DNA of 45,496 nt, from NCBI GenBank assembly GCA_017435505.1, contig JAFSEZ010000038.1, positions 1 to 45,496 of the forward strand, written 5' to 3'. The DNA comes from Akkermansia sp. (GTDB lineage Bacteria; Verrucomicrobiota; Verrucomicrobiia; Verrucomicrobiales; Akkermansiaceae). The notes under the pieces are model-generated. The model searched no databases. It had not been told where the DNA came from and saw nothing but the letters and a program-made list of their open reading frames with translations. Every line of letters starts with the position of its first letter. Position 1 is the stretch's first letter. The translations under genes and the position numbers were made by a program. Shown here one piece after another: positions 8,886 to 17,619 of this stretch.

Positions 8886-11800
8886 GGCTGAAGGCGGGCG
8901 GTGCGGATTTGGCGGTCTTTTCCCCCATGGAAGTGATGAGCCCGCTATCATTCACAATAAGGGTGAACAGGGAATAGCCGCTCGTGCTCTTGCCGGGTTT
9001 GTAGCATGAGTACTGCACCTGCACCTCAATGACATTACCATTGCGGGCAACGCCCAGGACTTGGTAGCTGCGCTCCGGCCAGCTCTTGCCGAAAGCCTTG
9101 AGGTTTTTTGCCAATTCTGCGCGAGACATACGGATGTTTTTCGGCAGAATGTTGATGTGAGGTGCACAGCAAGCGGCAATGTCTTGCTGCAACATGCTAC
9201 CGGCCATCGTCCCTTCGTACGGTTCACTCAGGCGGATGCGCTTGCGAACAATGGATGCTGTATCATTTGCAGCGGCGGGAGCGAGGGGGGCGGCCGGTGT
9301 TTGTGCAGCAGCCTTTGCTGCGGAGCGAAGCAATATTTGCCCTCCCTTGTTTTCCAGGGCAGAGGTGGTGGGGTGTTGCAAGCCGCCCGTGCGGTGGCTC
9401 ACGGCTGCCGTAACAGCCGAGCACAGTTCCGCAACACTGATGGCCCCATCTTTGTTGGTGTCTGTGCGGGAATGGTTGCTGATAGACTCAATGAGCGAGG
9501 CCGTAAAGACACCGTTCTTCCATTCACCTGATTCCAAGGCAAATTCCGCGCCGGCAGCTCCCGCCAGTACATTGATGCCGCGGTGGGTGCTGCCGCTGGC
9601 AAAGAGTTCTTCGATGTATCGCTTTTTCTGGGCTGTGTTGAGCGTTGATTCTACTTTTTTCACCTTCATGCCGCGATGCTGAATAGCACGCACACCTGAG
9701 GGTAAATTGCCCATTGCCAAGGCCATTTTTTCTTCTCCTTCCTCCCCCAAGGAACCGGAGTGGCAGGTATCTAGCAGCATGAGCCGCGTGCGGGCCGGGG
9801 ATTGCTCTATGGTATTCAGCAGCGCCTCCATGGAGATACCTGAGGAAGCGATGTGTTCGGTGTCGAATTCGTGCGGTGCATAGTGGTATTCCGTTTCATC
9901 ATCCAGCATGCCATGCCCGGCACAGTACATGATAACTTGGTCTTGCGGGGCTGCTTGCTGTATGAAATGGCGAACCTGTTGCAACACGGAAGCATCCTTG
10001 ACCTCTGCATCGCGCAGCAGCAGAAGTTGCACCTCCCCCTGGTAATGCTTTTTAAACGCATCTGCTATGTCGCTCGCATCCTTGGCGGCGTATTGCAGGT
10101 TCATGGAGCTATCCTTGTATTGTGATACCCCCAGCGAAATAAGGTACAACCGGGGAGCTTGAGCGGATTTTTCGGAGAGAATACGGAAGCGCTCTGTGTT
10201 ACTGCGTAAGCCGGTGGAATCTATAGCGGTGGCTTCAATCCAGTTCTGTCCGGGGATGAGCGGTATATCTGCTTGCAGGGTGGTGGTGGTGCCCGGGGCG
10301 ATGTAGAGATCCTTGCTCCAATCCTGGGGGATGAGGCTACCATCTGCGCGGATTTCAACGCGTGTGACGGCTTTGCCCGCCGCAGCCTGTACCTGCATGG
10401 TTATTGTAGCGCTTGCGGCATTGGTGCGTAGTGAGGGGCGGGCAACAACGATACCCGGAAAATCCGAGGCGGCAGGTTCTGCCGGCATCGTTTTTGCCGA
10501 ATACCCTTGTCTGCGCAGCCAGCGTTCTGTTGTATGGCGCAGCACGGCTATATCATCAGCGTTGCCTCCCAATGCTTCCAGTACCTCGGCCGGGCGGTTG
10601 CGCCAGGGTGCCAGCGCCGCCATGCCTAGCCTACGCCCCTCTTTCAGCATGTAGAGGAACGTTTCGCAGCCGGGACTCCCGGCATAGCGACCATCCGGCA
10701 GTACAACGGCAAATTCATCTCCATGGTGCAGGTAGATGTAGCACAGCTCCTGCATGCGGAGTGCCTGTGAGTCGAAATGAAAGATTTGCCACACGTTTTC
10801 ATTGAGAGGAACGCAGAACCATTGCCTCTCCGGCATCCATTGCGGGACTTGTCCTTTTTGCCATGTTGCCGCTCCATGCGCTATTTCTTGCACATCTTTG
10901 GCATCTGCTGATACAGAGCAAAGGCTCCAGCCTCTTTCTCCGGCGGCAATCCAGTATGCTTTATCGGTCGTACCGGGTATTCGATTCCATACGCTGAGCA
11001 GATTGCAGCCGCCGTAATGTTTCAGCTTGATGATGCCGGCTAAGGGATGCGTTGTTCCGTCCTCCGGATCCCAACCACGCCATGTGTCATGCTCGCTGAG
11101 GTACTGAATACCATACAGCCGATTGTTGGTTTTATCCCATACACAGTCCCCCATCCATTCAGAATGAAACTTGACGGCCCAGCTGTATCGGGTGACGGTG
11201 TGCCAAGCTATATCTGATTCGCCGATAGTGGCGGCCGTGGCAAAGGCTTCCGGTGTGCCATCGAAGCCACTTTCCGGTAGCACGGGGTAGAGGGTTTTGG
11301 TGCTGTTGTTGTACACGTAGGTGTAGAGAGCATCCGAATCATAATCATCGTACAGCGAGGTGATGAAATATAAATCCCCCTCAATGGGGCCTACTTTCCA
11401 CTCTTTCTTACTATCCAGTTGCGGAATATCACGCGCTGTGAGTTCCGGCGCGGAAGCCTCGGATTTCCCCGGCTTTTGTTTGGGCGCTTCTTGTCGATGG
11501 ATGGTGAGGGTTGCCGGGTCTATGTCACTTACGTCTAAAGGCCCCAAAACAGACCTGAACTCTGCTTCAATATCACGAAGCGCCGGAAAATTCTTGATTC
11601 TTTCCGGTTGATTCGCTGGCTCAAAATACACCCAATGATCGTCCACAAGGACGCGTTGGGAAAGTTTGTTGAGGGGGCGAAAGACCGGTTGTTTGAACAC
11701 TTCTCCGGATTGTTTGGGTATGTTGTCGATGAGGGCGGTGCCGTAGAGCTCGAATGTATCCTGTACGTTGAACTCTGTTTGCAAGTTGTTGAAATTGATG

Positions 11801-13182
11801 GCCGTGCAACCCATCCACCCGCCGTAGTACGCTGCGTTATCTATCGGGAGTACTCTGTACCCCAAGCGGCCGTGTTCGGCATCGCATTGGTAAAATTCAT
11901 CGGATGATTGCCTTCTCATCCCGACGATAGAGAAATGGTAGCGCAGTGAGCGAGAATCCCAAAAATCAATGGTTTCATCGTTTTTGATGGTGGCGATGAA
12001 GTCATCGTTGACGATTAGACATTTTCCCTTAAACGTATCGATGGAGCGTTCGTAGAAAACGGGAGAAATGGTTTTATTGGCATCACAAATCCCAATTGTT
12101 GCTTTGAACTCTGAACCCTCCTCCGCTTGTTCTTGGTCTGCTTTTTTGACAACAGCCTCTTGGTAGGAAAGCAGGTCTTTGGTATCAGCCATGGTGGCAA
12201 AGGGGGAGGAAAGACAAAGCGTGCCCTGAGAGACAGTAGGGGTAGGGCAAGGCAGGGTGGCTGTATCAATACCGCCTTGCTGTGCGATTGCTTGCCATTG
12301 CCGGGCTTCCTCTTTATCTTGGGGCACTCCCAGCCCATGCTCAAAACAGAGAGCCAAGCGCGCAGCAGCAGGGGCATTACCTGCCTTGGCAGCAGCTTGC
12401 AGCAGCGGTGTCGCTTGGGTGTATTGGCGTTCATCAAAGTATTTGCACCCTACGTTGCCTTGGGCACCAGCATGGCCAAGGTCTGCCGCTTTTTGCTCAT
12501 GCTGGTGCGCTTCATCCATTTTCCCTGCTTCTGCCAAGCAAGTGGCCATGAAAAAATGCCCCTCTGCATCATCCGGGGTGATGACTTGTGCATACAGTTT
12601 GGCCGCTTCTACAGGATTTTTTTCGACCCCTTTTCCTTGGGCATAACAATCGGCCAGGGCTCGTGTCGCTTCGTTTTGGCCTTTATCGCCGGCTGCTCGG
12701 TACCAGTTGATAGCCTCATCGTTGATGGGGAGAGAACCGCTCATGTACAATCCGCACAGCTTGCGCAGGGCCTCTTCTTCTCCTTTGGCTGCAAATGGTT
12801 TTAGCCAGTGGGCGGCTTTGCCCCAATCTTGCTCTACCCCGCGCCCCTGTTCGTAGCGATCGGCCATTTCGCGCATGGCTGGCTCGTGGCCTTGTTCTGC
12901 GAGCCGTTGCCACCAGCGGGCGGTGGTGGTGTCATCGGGGGCACTTATTTTGCCTTCTGCGAGCAGTTGTGCGAGCTGTTGGTCGGCTTCGGGGTAGCCC
13001 TGAGCCGCCAAATCCGTGAGAATGGTGGTGGCAGCAGCAGTATCATTGGCCGTGAGCAACTCTTGCGCCCGCGCCATGAGCTGTTCCGGCCGGTTCATGT
13101 ACCACCAATAGACCCCGCCACCACCACCACTTGCCAGGACAAGAGAGGCTCCCAGAGAGATAAAGAGAGCTTTTTTCTTCAT
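8854..13182 (-). CDS. Sel1-repeat caspase-like (C14) protein, membrane-anchored or secreted
   Basis: 1442 residues. The N-terminus has a Lys-rich start and a hydrophobic segment with a Gly run (about 5-27) that may be a signal anchor rather than a cleaved peptide. Sel1-type repeats follow (about 40-305; e.g. EQGRGVEQDWGKAAHWL). Next come a propeller-like region, the shared YAGSPGCETF / ALAPWRNRPAEVLE module, an Ig-like stretch, and a caspase p20 domain with His1090 (AGHGM) and Cys1140 (DTCHSG). An EF-hand loop DTNKDGAISVAE matches the consensus fully. An Ala/Pro linker leads to a C-terminal domain of about 130 residues seen in neither sister protein. Sel1 repeats usually bind proteins; here they may sense or recruit a partner. 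It is the first of the three caspase genes in the operon. Leader has CACCTCCCC, not a Shine-Dalgarno site. Confidence 0.86.
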   Translation of the reverse strand: MKKKALFISLGASLVLASGGGGGVYWWYMNRPEQLMARAQELLTANDTAAATTILTDLAAQGYPEADQQLAQLLAEGKISAPDDTTTARWWQRLAEQGHEPAMREMADRYEQGRGVEQDWGKAAHWLKPFAAKGEEEALRKLCGLYMSGSLPINDEAINWYRAAGDKGQNEATRALADCYAQGKGVEKNPVEAAKLYAQVITPDDAEGHFFMATCLAEAGKMDEAHQHEQKAADLGHAGAQGNVGCKYFDERQYTQATPLLQAAAKAGNAPAAARLALCFEHGLGVPQDKEEARQWQAIAQQGGIDTATLPCPTPTVSQGTLCLSSPFATMADTKDLLSYQEAVVKKADQEQAEEGSEFKATIGICDANKTISPVFYERSIDTFKGKCLIVNDDFIATIKNDETIDFWDSRSLRYHFSIVGMRRQSSDEFYQCDAEHGRLGYRVLPIDNAAYYGGWMGCTAINFNNLQTEFNVQDTFELYGTALIDNIPKQSGEVFKQPVFRPLNKLSQRVLVDDHWVYFEPANQPERIKNFPALRDIEAEFRSVLGPLDVSDIDPATLTIHRQEAPKQKPGKSEASAPELTARDIPQLDSKKEWKVGPIEGDLYFITSLYDDYDSDALYTYVYNNSTKTLYPVLPESGFDGTPEAFATAATIGESDIAWHTVTRYSWAVKFHSEWMGDCVWDKTNNRLYGIQYLSEHDTWRGWDPEDGTTHPLAGIIKLKHYGGCNLLSVWNRIPGTTDKAYWIAAGERGWSLCSVSADAKDVQEIAHGAATWQKGQVPQWMPERQWFCVPLNENVWQIFHFDSQALRMQELCYIYLHHGDEFAVVLPDGRYAGSPGCETFLYMLKEGRRLGMAALAPWRNRPAEVLEALGGNADDIAVLRHTTERWLRRQGYSAKTMPAEPAASDFPGIVVARPSLRTNAASATITMQVQAAAGKAVTRVEIRADGSLIPQDWSKDLYIAPGTTTTLQADIPLIPGQNWIEATAIDSTGLRSNTERFRILSEKSAQAPRLYLISLGVSQYKDSSMNLQYAAKDASDIADAFKKHYQGEVQLLLLRDAEVKDASVLQQVRHFIQQAAPQDQVIMYCAGHGMLDDETEYHYAPHEFDTEHIASSGISMEALLNTIEQSPARTRLMLLDTCHSGSLGEEGEEKMALAMGNLPSGVRAIQHRGMKVKKVESTLNTAQKKRYIEELFASGSTHRGINVLAGAAGAEFALESGEWKNGVFTASLIESISNHSRTDTNKDGAISVAELCSAVTAAVSHRTGGLQHPTTSALENKGGQILLRSAAKAAAQTPAAPLAPAAANDTASIVRKRIRLSEPYEGTMAGSMLQQDIAACCAPHINILPKNIRMSRAELAKNLKAFGKSWPERSYQVLGVARNGNVIEVQVQYSCYKPGKSTSGYSLFTLIVNDSGLITSMGEKTAKSAPPAFSPGMQSVPYPY

Positions 13183-13203
13183 AGGGGAGGTGAAGTAATC
13201 AAT

Positions 13204-14331
13204 TTAATAGTATGAGCCGGATTTCAATAAGCGTACGATGTCTTGATGCCCACTGATAGCGGCTTGGTTGATAGGCATTCTACCGGCATGGTCGGTAATA
13301 TAAACGCTAATACCGGGGACTGTGAGTAAGAGTTGCACAATTTCGGTATAGCCTTTTTCGGCCATGACGTGTAATATGGTTCGGCCATGGTAATTTTGAT
13401 GATTGATGTTCAGCCCCGACACTTTCACCATGATGCGCACGGCTTCAACGTTTCTTGCAATGGCGGCATTCCACAGTTCAGATAATACGGCTTCTTTATT
13501 AACTTCGGTCGAATAGACGATTTGCTCTAATCGTGAGAAATTGTAATTTCTGATGGCTTTATATATGATGCTACGGTCGTTCGATAAGTTTCCTGTAGGA
13601 GTGCTTGCTCGGCGGACAGCTTCTCGACGGTTGGCTTCTTTCTGAGCAGCGGCTGCTTGTTTGAGATTGTTTTCCTGACGCAACAAGTTGGTGAGTTCAT
13701 CCTCTGATACGTAATTCACCCCTAACCCACCGCCAACAAAATACCAGGCGTTGCCGATGCAGGTGAGGGGAATATCAACGCAAAGGAAGTCAAAAACACC
13801 GGCGGTGTACAGCCAGAAGGCGTTGGGACTGCTGTAATTAAACTGCTGCAGGGTGGTGTCGCTGCCGGTCATGGTTGTGTATTCTCTGTCAATGCATTTA
13901 TGCAGCACATCGTTATCCACAGCTGTCAGAGTGCTGGCTGCCGGAGCAGGGCCTTTGCCCATGAGGTACCGGGCATAGTCAGGTTGAAGCTGTACCAATT
14001 GCGTTCCTTGCTCGCTTATTTCCGGTTCGTGCGATTTTTTGACAACGTATATTTTGTTATCTTCTGGTGTTATATCAGGGTTACGGTACGAACCTACAAA
14101 GTTGACTAAGTAGGAAGGCATATCGTAGCGGTAGCGGGGCACGTAGGTGTAGTAGTTCTTCCCATCTGTGTAGATGGTTTGCCCGGATTTAATATCGGAG
14201 GCTTTGACACCGGCGTTGTATGAGGTCTTATCGAAAATCATGCCCGATGTATTGGAGTAGCAAGAGCTCAATACAAAGGATGTGCCGGCGAGGGCAAGGA
14301 AGGTGAGTGTATGTTTCGTATTCATGGTCAT
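13204..14331 (-). CDS. Ankyrin-repeat lipoprotein
   Basis: 375 residues. A signal peptide ends in the lipobox LSSC (VLSSCYSN), so the protein should be lipid-anchored. The middle (about 30-220) is unfamiliar and includes a hydrophobic patch near residues 175-200. A short basic, Ala/Gln-rich helix follows, then about four ankyrin-like units at 250-372 (clearest: GRTILHVMAEKGYTEIVQLL and GRMPINQAAISGHQDIVRLL). Ankyrin repeats mediate protein binding, and both neighbouring caspases carry them, so this may be an outer-membrane docking partner. The start could be the ATG at 14331 or the in-frame one at 14325 (MNTKHT..., like other starts in this operon). The next gene begins 21 bases downstream. 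Confidence 0.78.
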   Translation of the reverse strand: MTMNTKHTLTFLALAGTSFVLSSCYSNTSGMIFDKTSYNAGVKASDIKSGQTIYTDGKNYYTYVPRYRYDMPSYLVNFVGSYRNPDITPEDNKIYVVKKSHEPEISEQGTQLVQLQPDYARYLMGKGPAPAASTLTAVDNDVLHKCIDREYTTMTGSDTTLQQFNYSSPNAFWLYTAGVFDFLCVDIPLTCIGNAWYFVGGGLGVNYVSEDELTNLLRQENNLKQAAAAQKEANRREAVRRASTPTGNLSNDRSIIYKAIRNYNFSRLEQIVYSTEVNKEAVLSELWNAAIARNVEAVRIMVKVSGLNINHQNYHGRTILHVMAEKGYTEIVQLLLTVPGISVYITDHAGRMPINQAAISGHQDIVRLLKSGSYY

Positions 14332-14394
14332 AGGTAATGGAGAGGAATTTGAAAAGGAAGGTGATTGATTGGATGGTAAAACGGACGTTTGCGA

Positions 14395-14450
14395 GCATCA
14401 ACGGGCGATATGCATCAAGAATGTTTTATCGCCGGAGCAATAATTGATGC
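14395..14450. other. Interleaved inverted repeats between two operon genes
   Basis: GGCGATA at 14404-14410 is complementary to TATCGCC at 14427-14433. GCATCAA at 14412-14418 (with a direct copy at 14395-14401) is complementary to TTGATGC at 14444-14450. The two pairings cross each other, so they would form alternative hairpins, or a pseudoknot if both formed. This lies in the 162-base spacer between the FlgO/DUF4384 gene and the ankyrin lipoprotein gene, the longest gap inside the operon, so it may attenuate or process the transcript. It could also be a protein-binding site. Confidence 0.55.
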
Positions 14451-14493
14451 TGACTTTGGAGTGAACGCGCGGATTTTGCAGGCGGAATATCGC

Positions 14494-15558
14494 TTACTCT
14501 GCCGGGAAGGTGGAAACAACGATGTGTTTCTCGCTCCAGAGGGTGTCTTTGCCTACATCTGCCGCGCTGGCTTTTTTCACTTTCTTGACCACCATACCGC
14601 GCGTCATCACGCCGTAGGGTTCATCTTCTGTGGCGGCAGAGGCCATCCCCTTGATTTCTTTGTGCAGGGAGTTGGAGTCCGTGCAGGCGATGACTTGCAC
14701 CACATCGGAGCCAAAGGGCTCGGCGATTTCAATTTCAAAGCCGGCTTTGAGCGCACCGGGTACATTCACCCATCTGTAGGCGGGGATGAGGGTATCTTTG
14801 TGCCATTTGTTGGGGAAGAGAACGACTGAAGTACCATCGCTCTGGTGGCAGATAACAGCTATGTGGCAAGCCTTGGGAGACTTGACGCGGAAGGAGATGG
14901 TATCCCCCTCTTTGTAGGCGCGCTCGCCATCCATGGTGCGCAGCTCGATGGGGAAATCCTGCTTGATGTTGAGCAGCTTGGCATTGGTGACTTCCTCGAT
15001 GCCTTCCATGGATTGCTCCGCGTTTTGCGGTTCAATCATTTCGGTGGCTTCACCGGTGGTTTTATCCGGCCACACACGGCCGGCTACGGCGTTGATGGGC
15101 CAACTGACTTTATCTTTGGTGATATTGCCGCCTTGCAGCCAAGCAATTTCCGTGTAGAGAGTAACGGTGCGACCATCGGTGATGAAGCGGCCGCGCACGA
15201 TGCCCTCCACACCTTCAACGGTGACTTTATCAATGGTGGTGCCGGGTTCGACTAAATCGGTTGTTTGAAATTCGCCTTCCATTTCCAGTTGGTCAAGATT
15301 GGCGCGGGTGATGACTTTGACTTTGTTGGATTTGGGGAGGGCGATTTCCAGCTCTTCGCGGATGACGGTGGAGAGCGGGGACATCATGGGCGTGTTGGAG
15401 TATACGAAGTTGCCCACGCCGATGTTGATGGGTTTGTCGGAAGCGGGCATCTTTTTGACGAGCGAGGCCGCCAGCTTGTCGAAGGGATCTTGTTCGGCGG
15501 CTGAGCTCAGCGGTGCTACTACGGCAGCGGCTAGGGGAAGGAATGCAGAGAGTTTCAT
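14494..15558 (-). CDS. FlgO/CsgG-like secreted protein with DUF4384 domain
   Basis: 354 residues. Signal peptide 1-20 (ending SSAAEQ). Residues about 25-165 resemble the FlgO/CsgG type fold: a 'DKLAASLVKKM' helix, a GVGNFVYSNT strand, a helix with an IREELEIAL core, then KVITRANLDQL. Residues about 205-300 match DUF4384 (ELRTMDGERAYKEGDTISFR, then a VVLFPN strand). FlgO is an outer-membrane-associated flagellar accessory protein in Vibrio; DUF4384 is often found with caspase-like proteins in other bacteria (family knowledge, not checked here). No flagellar genes are nearby, so I infer a non-flagellar envelope role with the neighbouring caspases. It starts 7 bases after the small lipoprotein gene. 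Confidence 0.75.
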   Translation of the reverse strand: MKLSAFLPLAAAVVAPLSSAAEQDPFDKLAASLVKKMPASDKPINIGVGNFVYSNTPMMSPLSTVIREELEIALPKSNKVKVITRANLDQLEMEGEFQTTDLVEPGTTIDKVTVEGVEGIVRGRFITDGRTVTLYTEIAWLQGGNITKDKVSWPINAVAGRVWPDKTTGEATEMIEPQNAEQSMEGIEEVTNAKLLNIKQDFPIELRTMDGERAYKEGDTISFRVKSPKACHIAVICHQSDGTSVVLFPNKWHKDTLIPAYRWVNVPGALKAGFEIEIAEPFGSDVVQVIACTDSNSLHKEIKGMASAATEDEPYGVMTRGMVVKKVKKASAADVGKDTLWSEKHIVVSTFPAE

Positions 15559-15565
15559 GGCGGGA

Positions 15566-15850
15566 TTAGCTGACGATGGTTTCCGTGCTGATGACGGTTT
15601 GCGTTTTCTTGATGGTTTCTTTGACAGGAGCTGTGGCTTTTTTTACAGCCTTGGCGGCTTTTTGTTGGGTGGCCTCTTTTTTCTGAGTGAGCTTGGTTTT
15701 GGTTGCGGTATCCGCTGCCTGAGCTGTTGTGGACGGGGGAGCCACGACCGGTGTGGGAGCTGTTGCCGGTGCGGACGGTGTGTCGCTCGCCCCGCAAGAG
15801 GCAAGCGACAACACGGCGGCAACGAGCACGAGATGGTGTGCGCGTTTCAT
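15566..15850 (-). CDS. Small Lys/Ala-rich lipoprotein
   Basis: 94 residues. Signal peptide with lipobox LASC (SLASCGAS), Cys19 being the expected lipidation site. The mature part is a Pro/Ala/Thr tether followed by a Lys-rich helix-like segment (KLTQKKEATQQKAAKAVKKA) and a Thr/Val/Ile tail. The basic charge suggests binding to peptidoglycan, lipopolysaccharide or another acidic surface, somewhat like small lipoproteins that link the outer membrane to the cell wall. That is inference from composition only. It lies between the LPP20-like gene (12 bases) and the FlgO-like gene (7 bases). The leader reads CACCCCCACC just before the ATG. Confidence 0.7.
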   Translation of the reverse strand: MKRAHHLVLVAAVLSLASCGASDTPSAPATAPTPVVAPPSTTAQAADTATKTKLTQKKEATQQKAAKAVKKATAPVKETIKKTQTVISTETIVS

Positions 15851-15862
15851 GGTGGGGGTGAA

Positions 15863-16786
15863 TTAAAGGGATGTTTTCGTTTCCAGCGCAGTGCTGATGA
15901 TCATATCAATCTCCGTGGTGGTGGGAGCGGTGGCGGCAGGTGCTTTCTCTCCCGCGCTGGGGGGAGCGCCCACGCCGGTTTCTTCCAAGGTCAATTGCTC
16001 GGTCTTTTCCTCCGATTTCAGTACCTTGCCATCGGCTGCAATGGCCTTGGTGATGAGCCGCACCAGCGGCCCGATCTTGAGGGTGGCTGTTACTTCTGCC
16101 GAGTTGTCTTCCAAATATGATATGCCGGTGATTTCTGCTGATTTGATGCAGTTGGAGAACGCCGCTTTGATTTCATCGTTCTGCACGGCAAAGTCTTTCA
16201 TGGTGGAGTCGGAGGTGATTTGTACACCCGCTACGCGTTCTGACAAGCGGCGGTATACATCCAGTTCGCCGGCACGCTTGGCCATCACGCGGGCGTGGCC
16301 ATCGGAGCCGGGAATGGCGGCATTGCCCAAAGCATCAATCTCTGCGGTGATGGTTTCCTGCACCACTTTGGAGCTTTTGCTGCCCAGCTTGGTGACGAGA
16401 GATTCTACCAACGTGCGGGTCTTGACGGCGCGGATAACTTCCACGCGGCCATCATCATGATAGGTAGGCTTGCCCACGGTCTTGACACCTTTGAGTGTGA
16501 CCGCAAGTGAACCTTTTACAGTATCATCTGCTGCGGCTAAGTCTTTGACGGTGGTGTTGCCTTCCAGAGCAATCCCCAAGATGCGTTCGGCCAAGATGCG
16601 GGTGGCATCCAGTTCTGCGGCGCGAACATATTGCAAGCGCTTGGCTGTGGGGACGGATTTCCAGATTTCCGGCAGGTTGGAAACGGCATCTTTCTTGATG
16701 GTGACGGTGGGCGCTGCGGTAGCAGTGGGCGCCAGCACACCTGCGGTGCAGATGGCGGCACAAAGAATGGTGATTTGCGTATTCAT
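15863..16786 (-). CDS. Secreted protein with two LPP20 (FlgP)-like repeats
   Basis: 307 residues. Signal peptide 1-25 (MNTQITILCAAICTAGVLA...). Two copies of an LPP20-type unit follow, about residues 45-140 and 155-250. Both show the pattern 'RAxELDxxRxLxERxxG', a middle 'DDTVKG'/'NDEIKA' helix, and a closing strand with 'VEVIRAV'/'AEVTATL'. LPP20-family proteins include Vibrio FlgP, which forms outer-membrane-linked rings around the flagellar motor. The C-terminal 55 residues are a charged, Ala/Pro/Thr-rich tail. I chose this start over the longer frame because it follows the upstream stop by 16 bases and yields the signal peptide. The leader has CACCATATCACATC and no Shine-Dalgarno site. 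Confidence 0.76.
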   Translation of the reverse strand: MNTQITILCAAICTAGVLAPTATAAPTVTIKKDAVSNLPEIWKSVPTAKRLQYVRAAELDATRILAERILGIALEGNTTVKDLAAADDTVKGSLAVTLKGVKTVGKPTYHDDGRVEVIRAVKTRTLVESLVTKLGSKSSKVVQETITAEIDALGNAAIPGSDGHARVMAKRAGELDVYRRLSERVAGVQITSDSTMKDFAVQNDEIKAAFSNCIKSAEITGISYLEDNSAEVTATLKIGPLVRLITKAIAADGKVLKSEEKTEQLTLEETGVGAPPSAGEKAPAATAPTTTEIDMIISTALETKTSL

Positions 16787-16802
16787 GATGTGATATGGTG
16801 CT

Positions 16803-17588
16803 TTAGTTGGAGAGTTGTTGGCGGACGTGTTCATCTTTTGTGGCAAGTGTGGCATTCTTGATGATAGCTGCTTTGTACTTGCTCTCGGAATCGATAGAGT
16901 CAGCTTTTTCAAAATAAGCGGTCGATTGTGCGTAGTTAAGGGCATTGCGTTCGATGAGCCCCATCAGGTAATAAGCTTCCGGATCATCGGGTCGCGCGGT
17001 GATGGCTTGCCGGGCATAGTGCTTGCCTTGCTCCCAGTTGCCGGCGGCGCAGGCCTTGGCTGCCAGTTCGAGACTGGGGTTGTCATCGTCGGGGGAGACC
17101 TTTTCTTTGTACGTAACAGAGTGGGGGGTAAGATCCTGCATAACTGTGAGTGCGATGGCGCGGCAAGCATCATCTACATACAGATTGTCGTATGAATCCT
17201 CATCCACTCTTTCTTTAATTCTGGTACGGTACAATTCGCGATCAACATAATCCCTGATGCGGATGGTTGCAATCAAGTCTGTGTAGCTGGAATTGCTACT
17301 TGTTGTTGTTTTCAGTTTGGCATTCATTATTTCCAAGAACACCATGCGACCGTCCGTTTTGCCTGAACGGATGGTGTAGTACCCATCTTGGATAATACGG
17401 TTGGCAATGGCATGGCACAGCTTCCGTGAAATTTTATCTCCGGGACGCGCGAAGCGAATCATGGTGCCGCGCCCAAGGTTCGTTTGAGCCGGTTCGGCGT
17501 TTTCCATTTGGATTTGCACGCCGCAGGATGCAAGTACGAATGTTGCAGCAGATACCAGAATGCCGGTGACTGTTTTTTTGATATTCAT
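16803..17588 (-). CDS. Lipoprotein with C-terminal TPR-like repeats
   Basis: 261 residues. Signal peptide with lipobox LASC (VLASCGVQ). Residues about 40-150 form an alpha/beta region (MIRFARPGDKISRKL..., RMVFLEIMNAKL..., LIATIRIRDYV) that resembles small CsgG/GNA1162-type envelope lipoproteins; the match is weak. Residues about 175-255 look like two TPR units (GNWEQGKHYARQAITARPDD and PEAYYLMGLIERNALNYAQS). TPRs bind partner proteins. The start at 17588 is preferred to the upstream one because it gives the lipobox signal and clears the upstream gene by 31 bases. Position in the operon, second after the FlgT-like gene, fits an assembly or scaffold role. Confidence 0.72.
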   Translation of the reverse strand: MNIKKTVTGILVSAATFVLASCGVQIQMENAEPAQTNLGRGTMIRFARPGDKISRKLCHAIANRIIQDGYYTIRSGKTDGRMVFLEIMNAKLKTTTSSNSSYTDLIATIRIRDYVDRELYRTRIKERVDEDSYDNLYVDDACRAIALTVMQDLTPHSVTYKEKVSPDDDNPSLELAAKACAAGNWEQGKHYARQAITARPDDPEAYYLMGLIERNALNYAQSTAYFEKADSIDSESKYKAAIIKNATLATKDEHVRQQLSN

Positions 17589-17619
17589 GGCGTTTAGGTG
17601 TTGTACGAGAAAATGTGCA

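Noticed and set aside
14395..14450. H-type pseudoknot in the operon mRNA
   Set aside because: In the transcribed direction one connecting loop would be a single base across a 7-bp stem, which is unlikely; alternative hairpins fit better.
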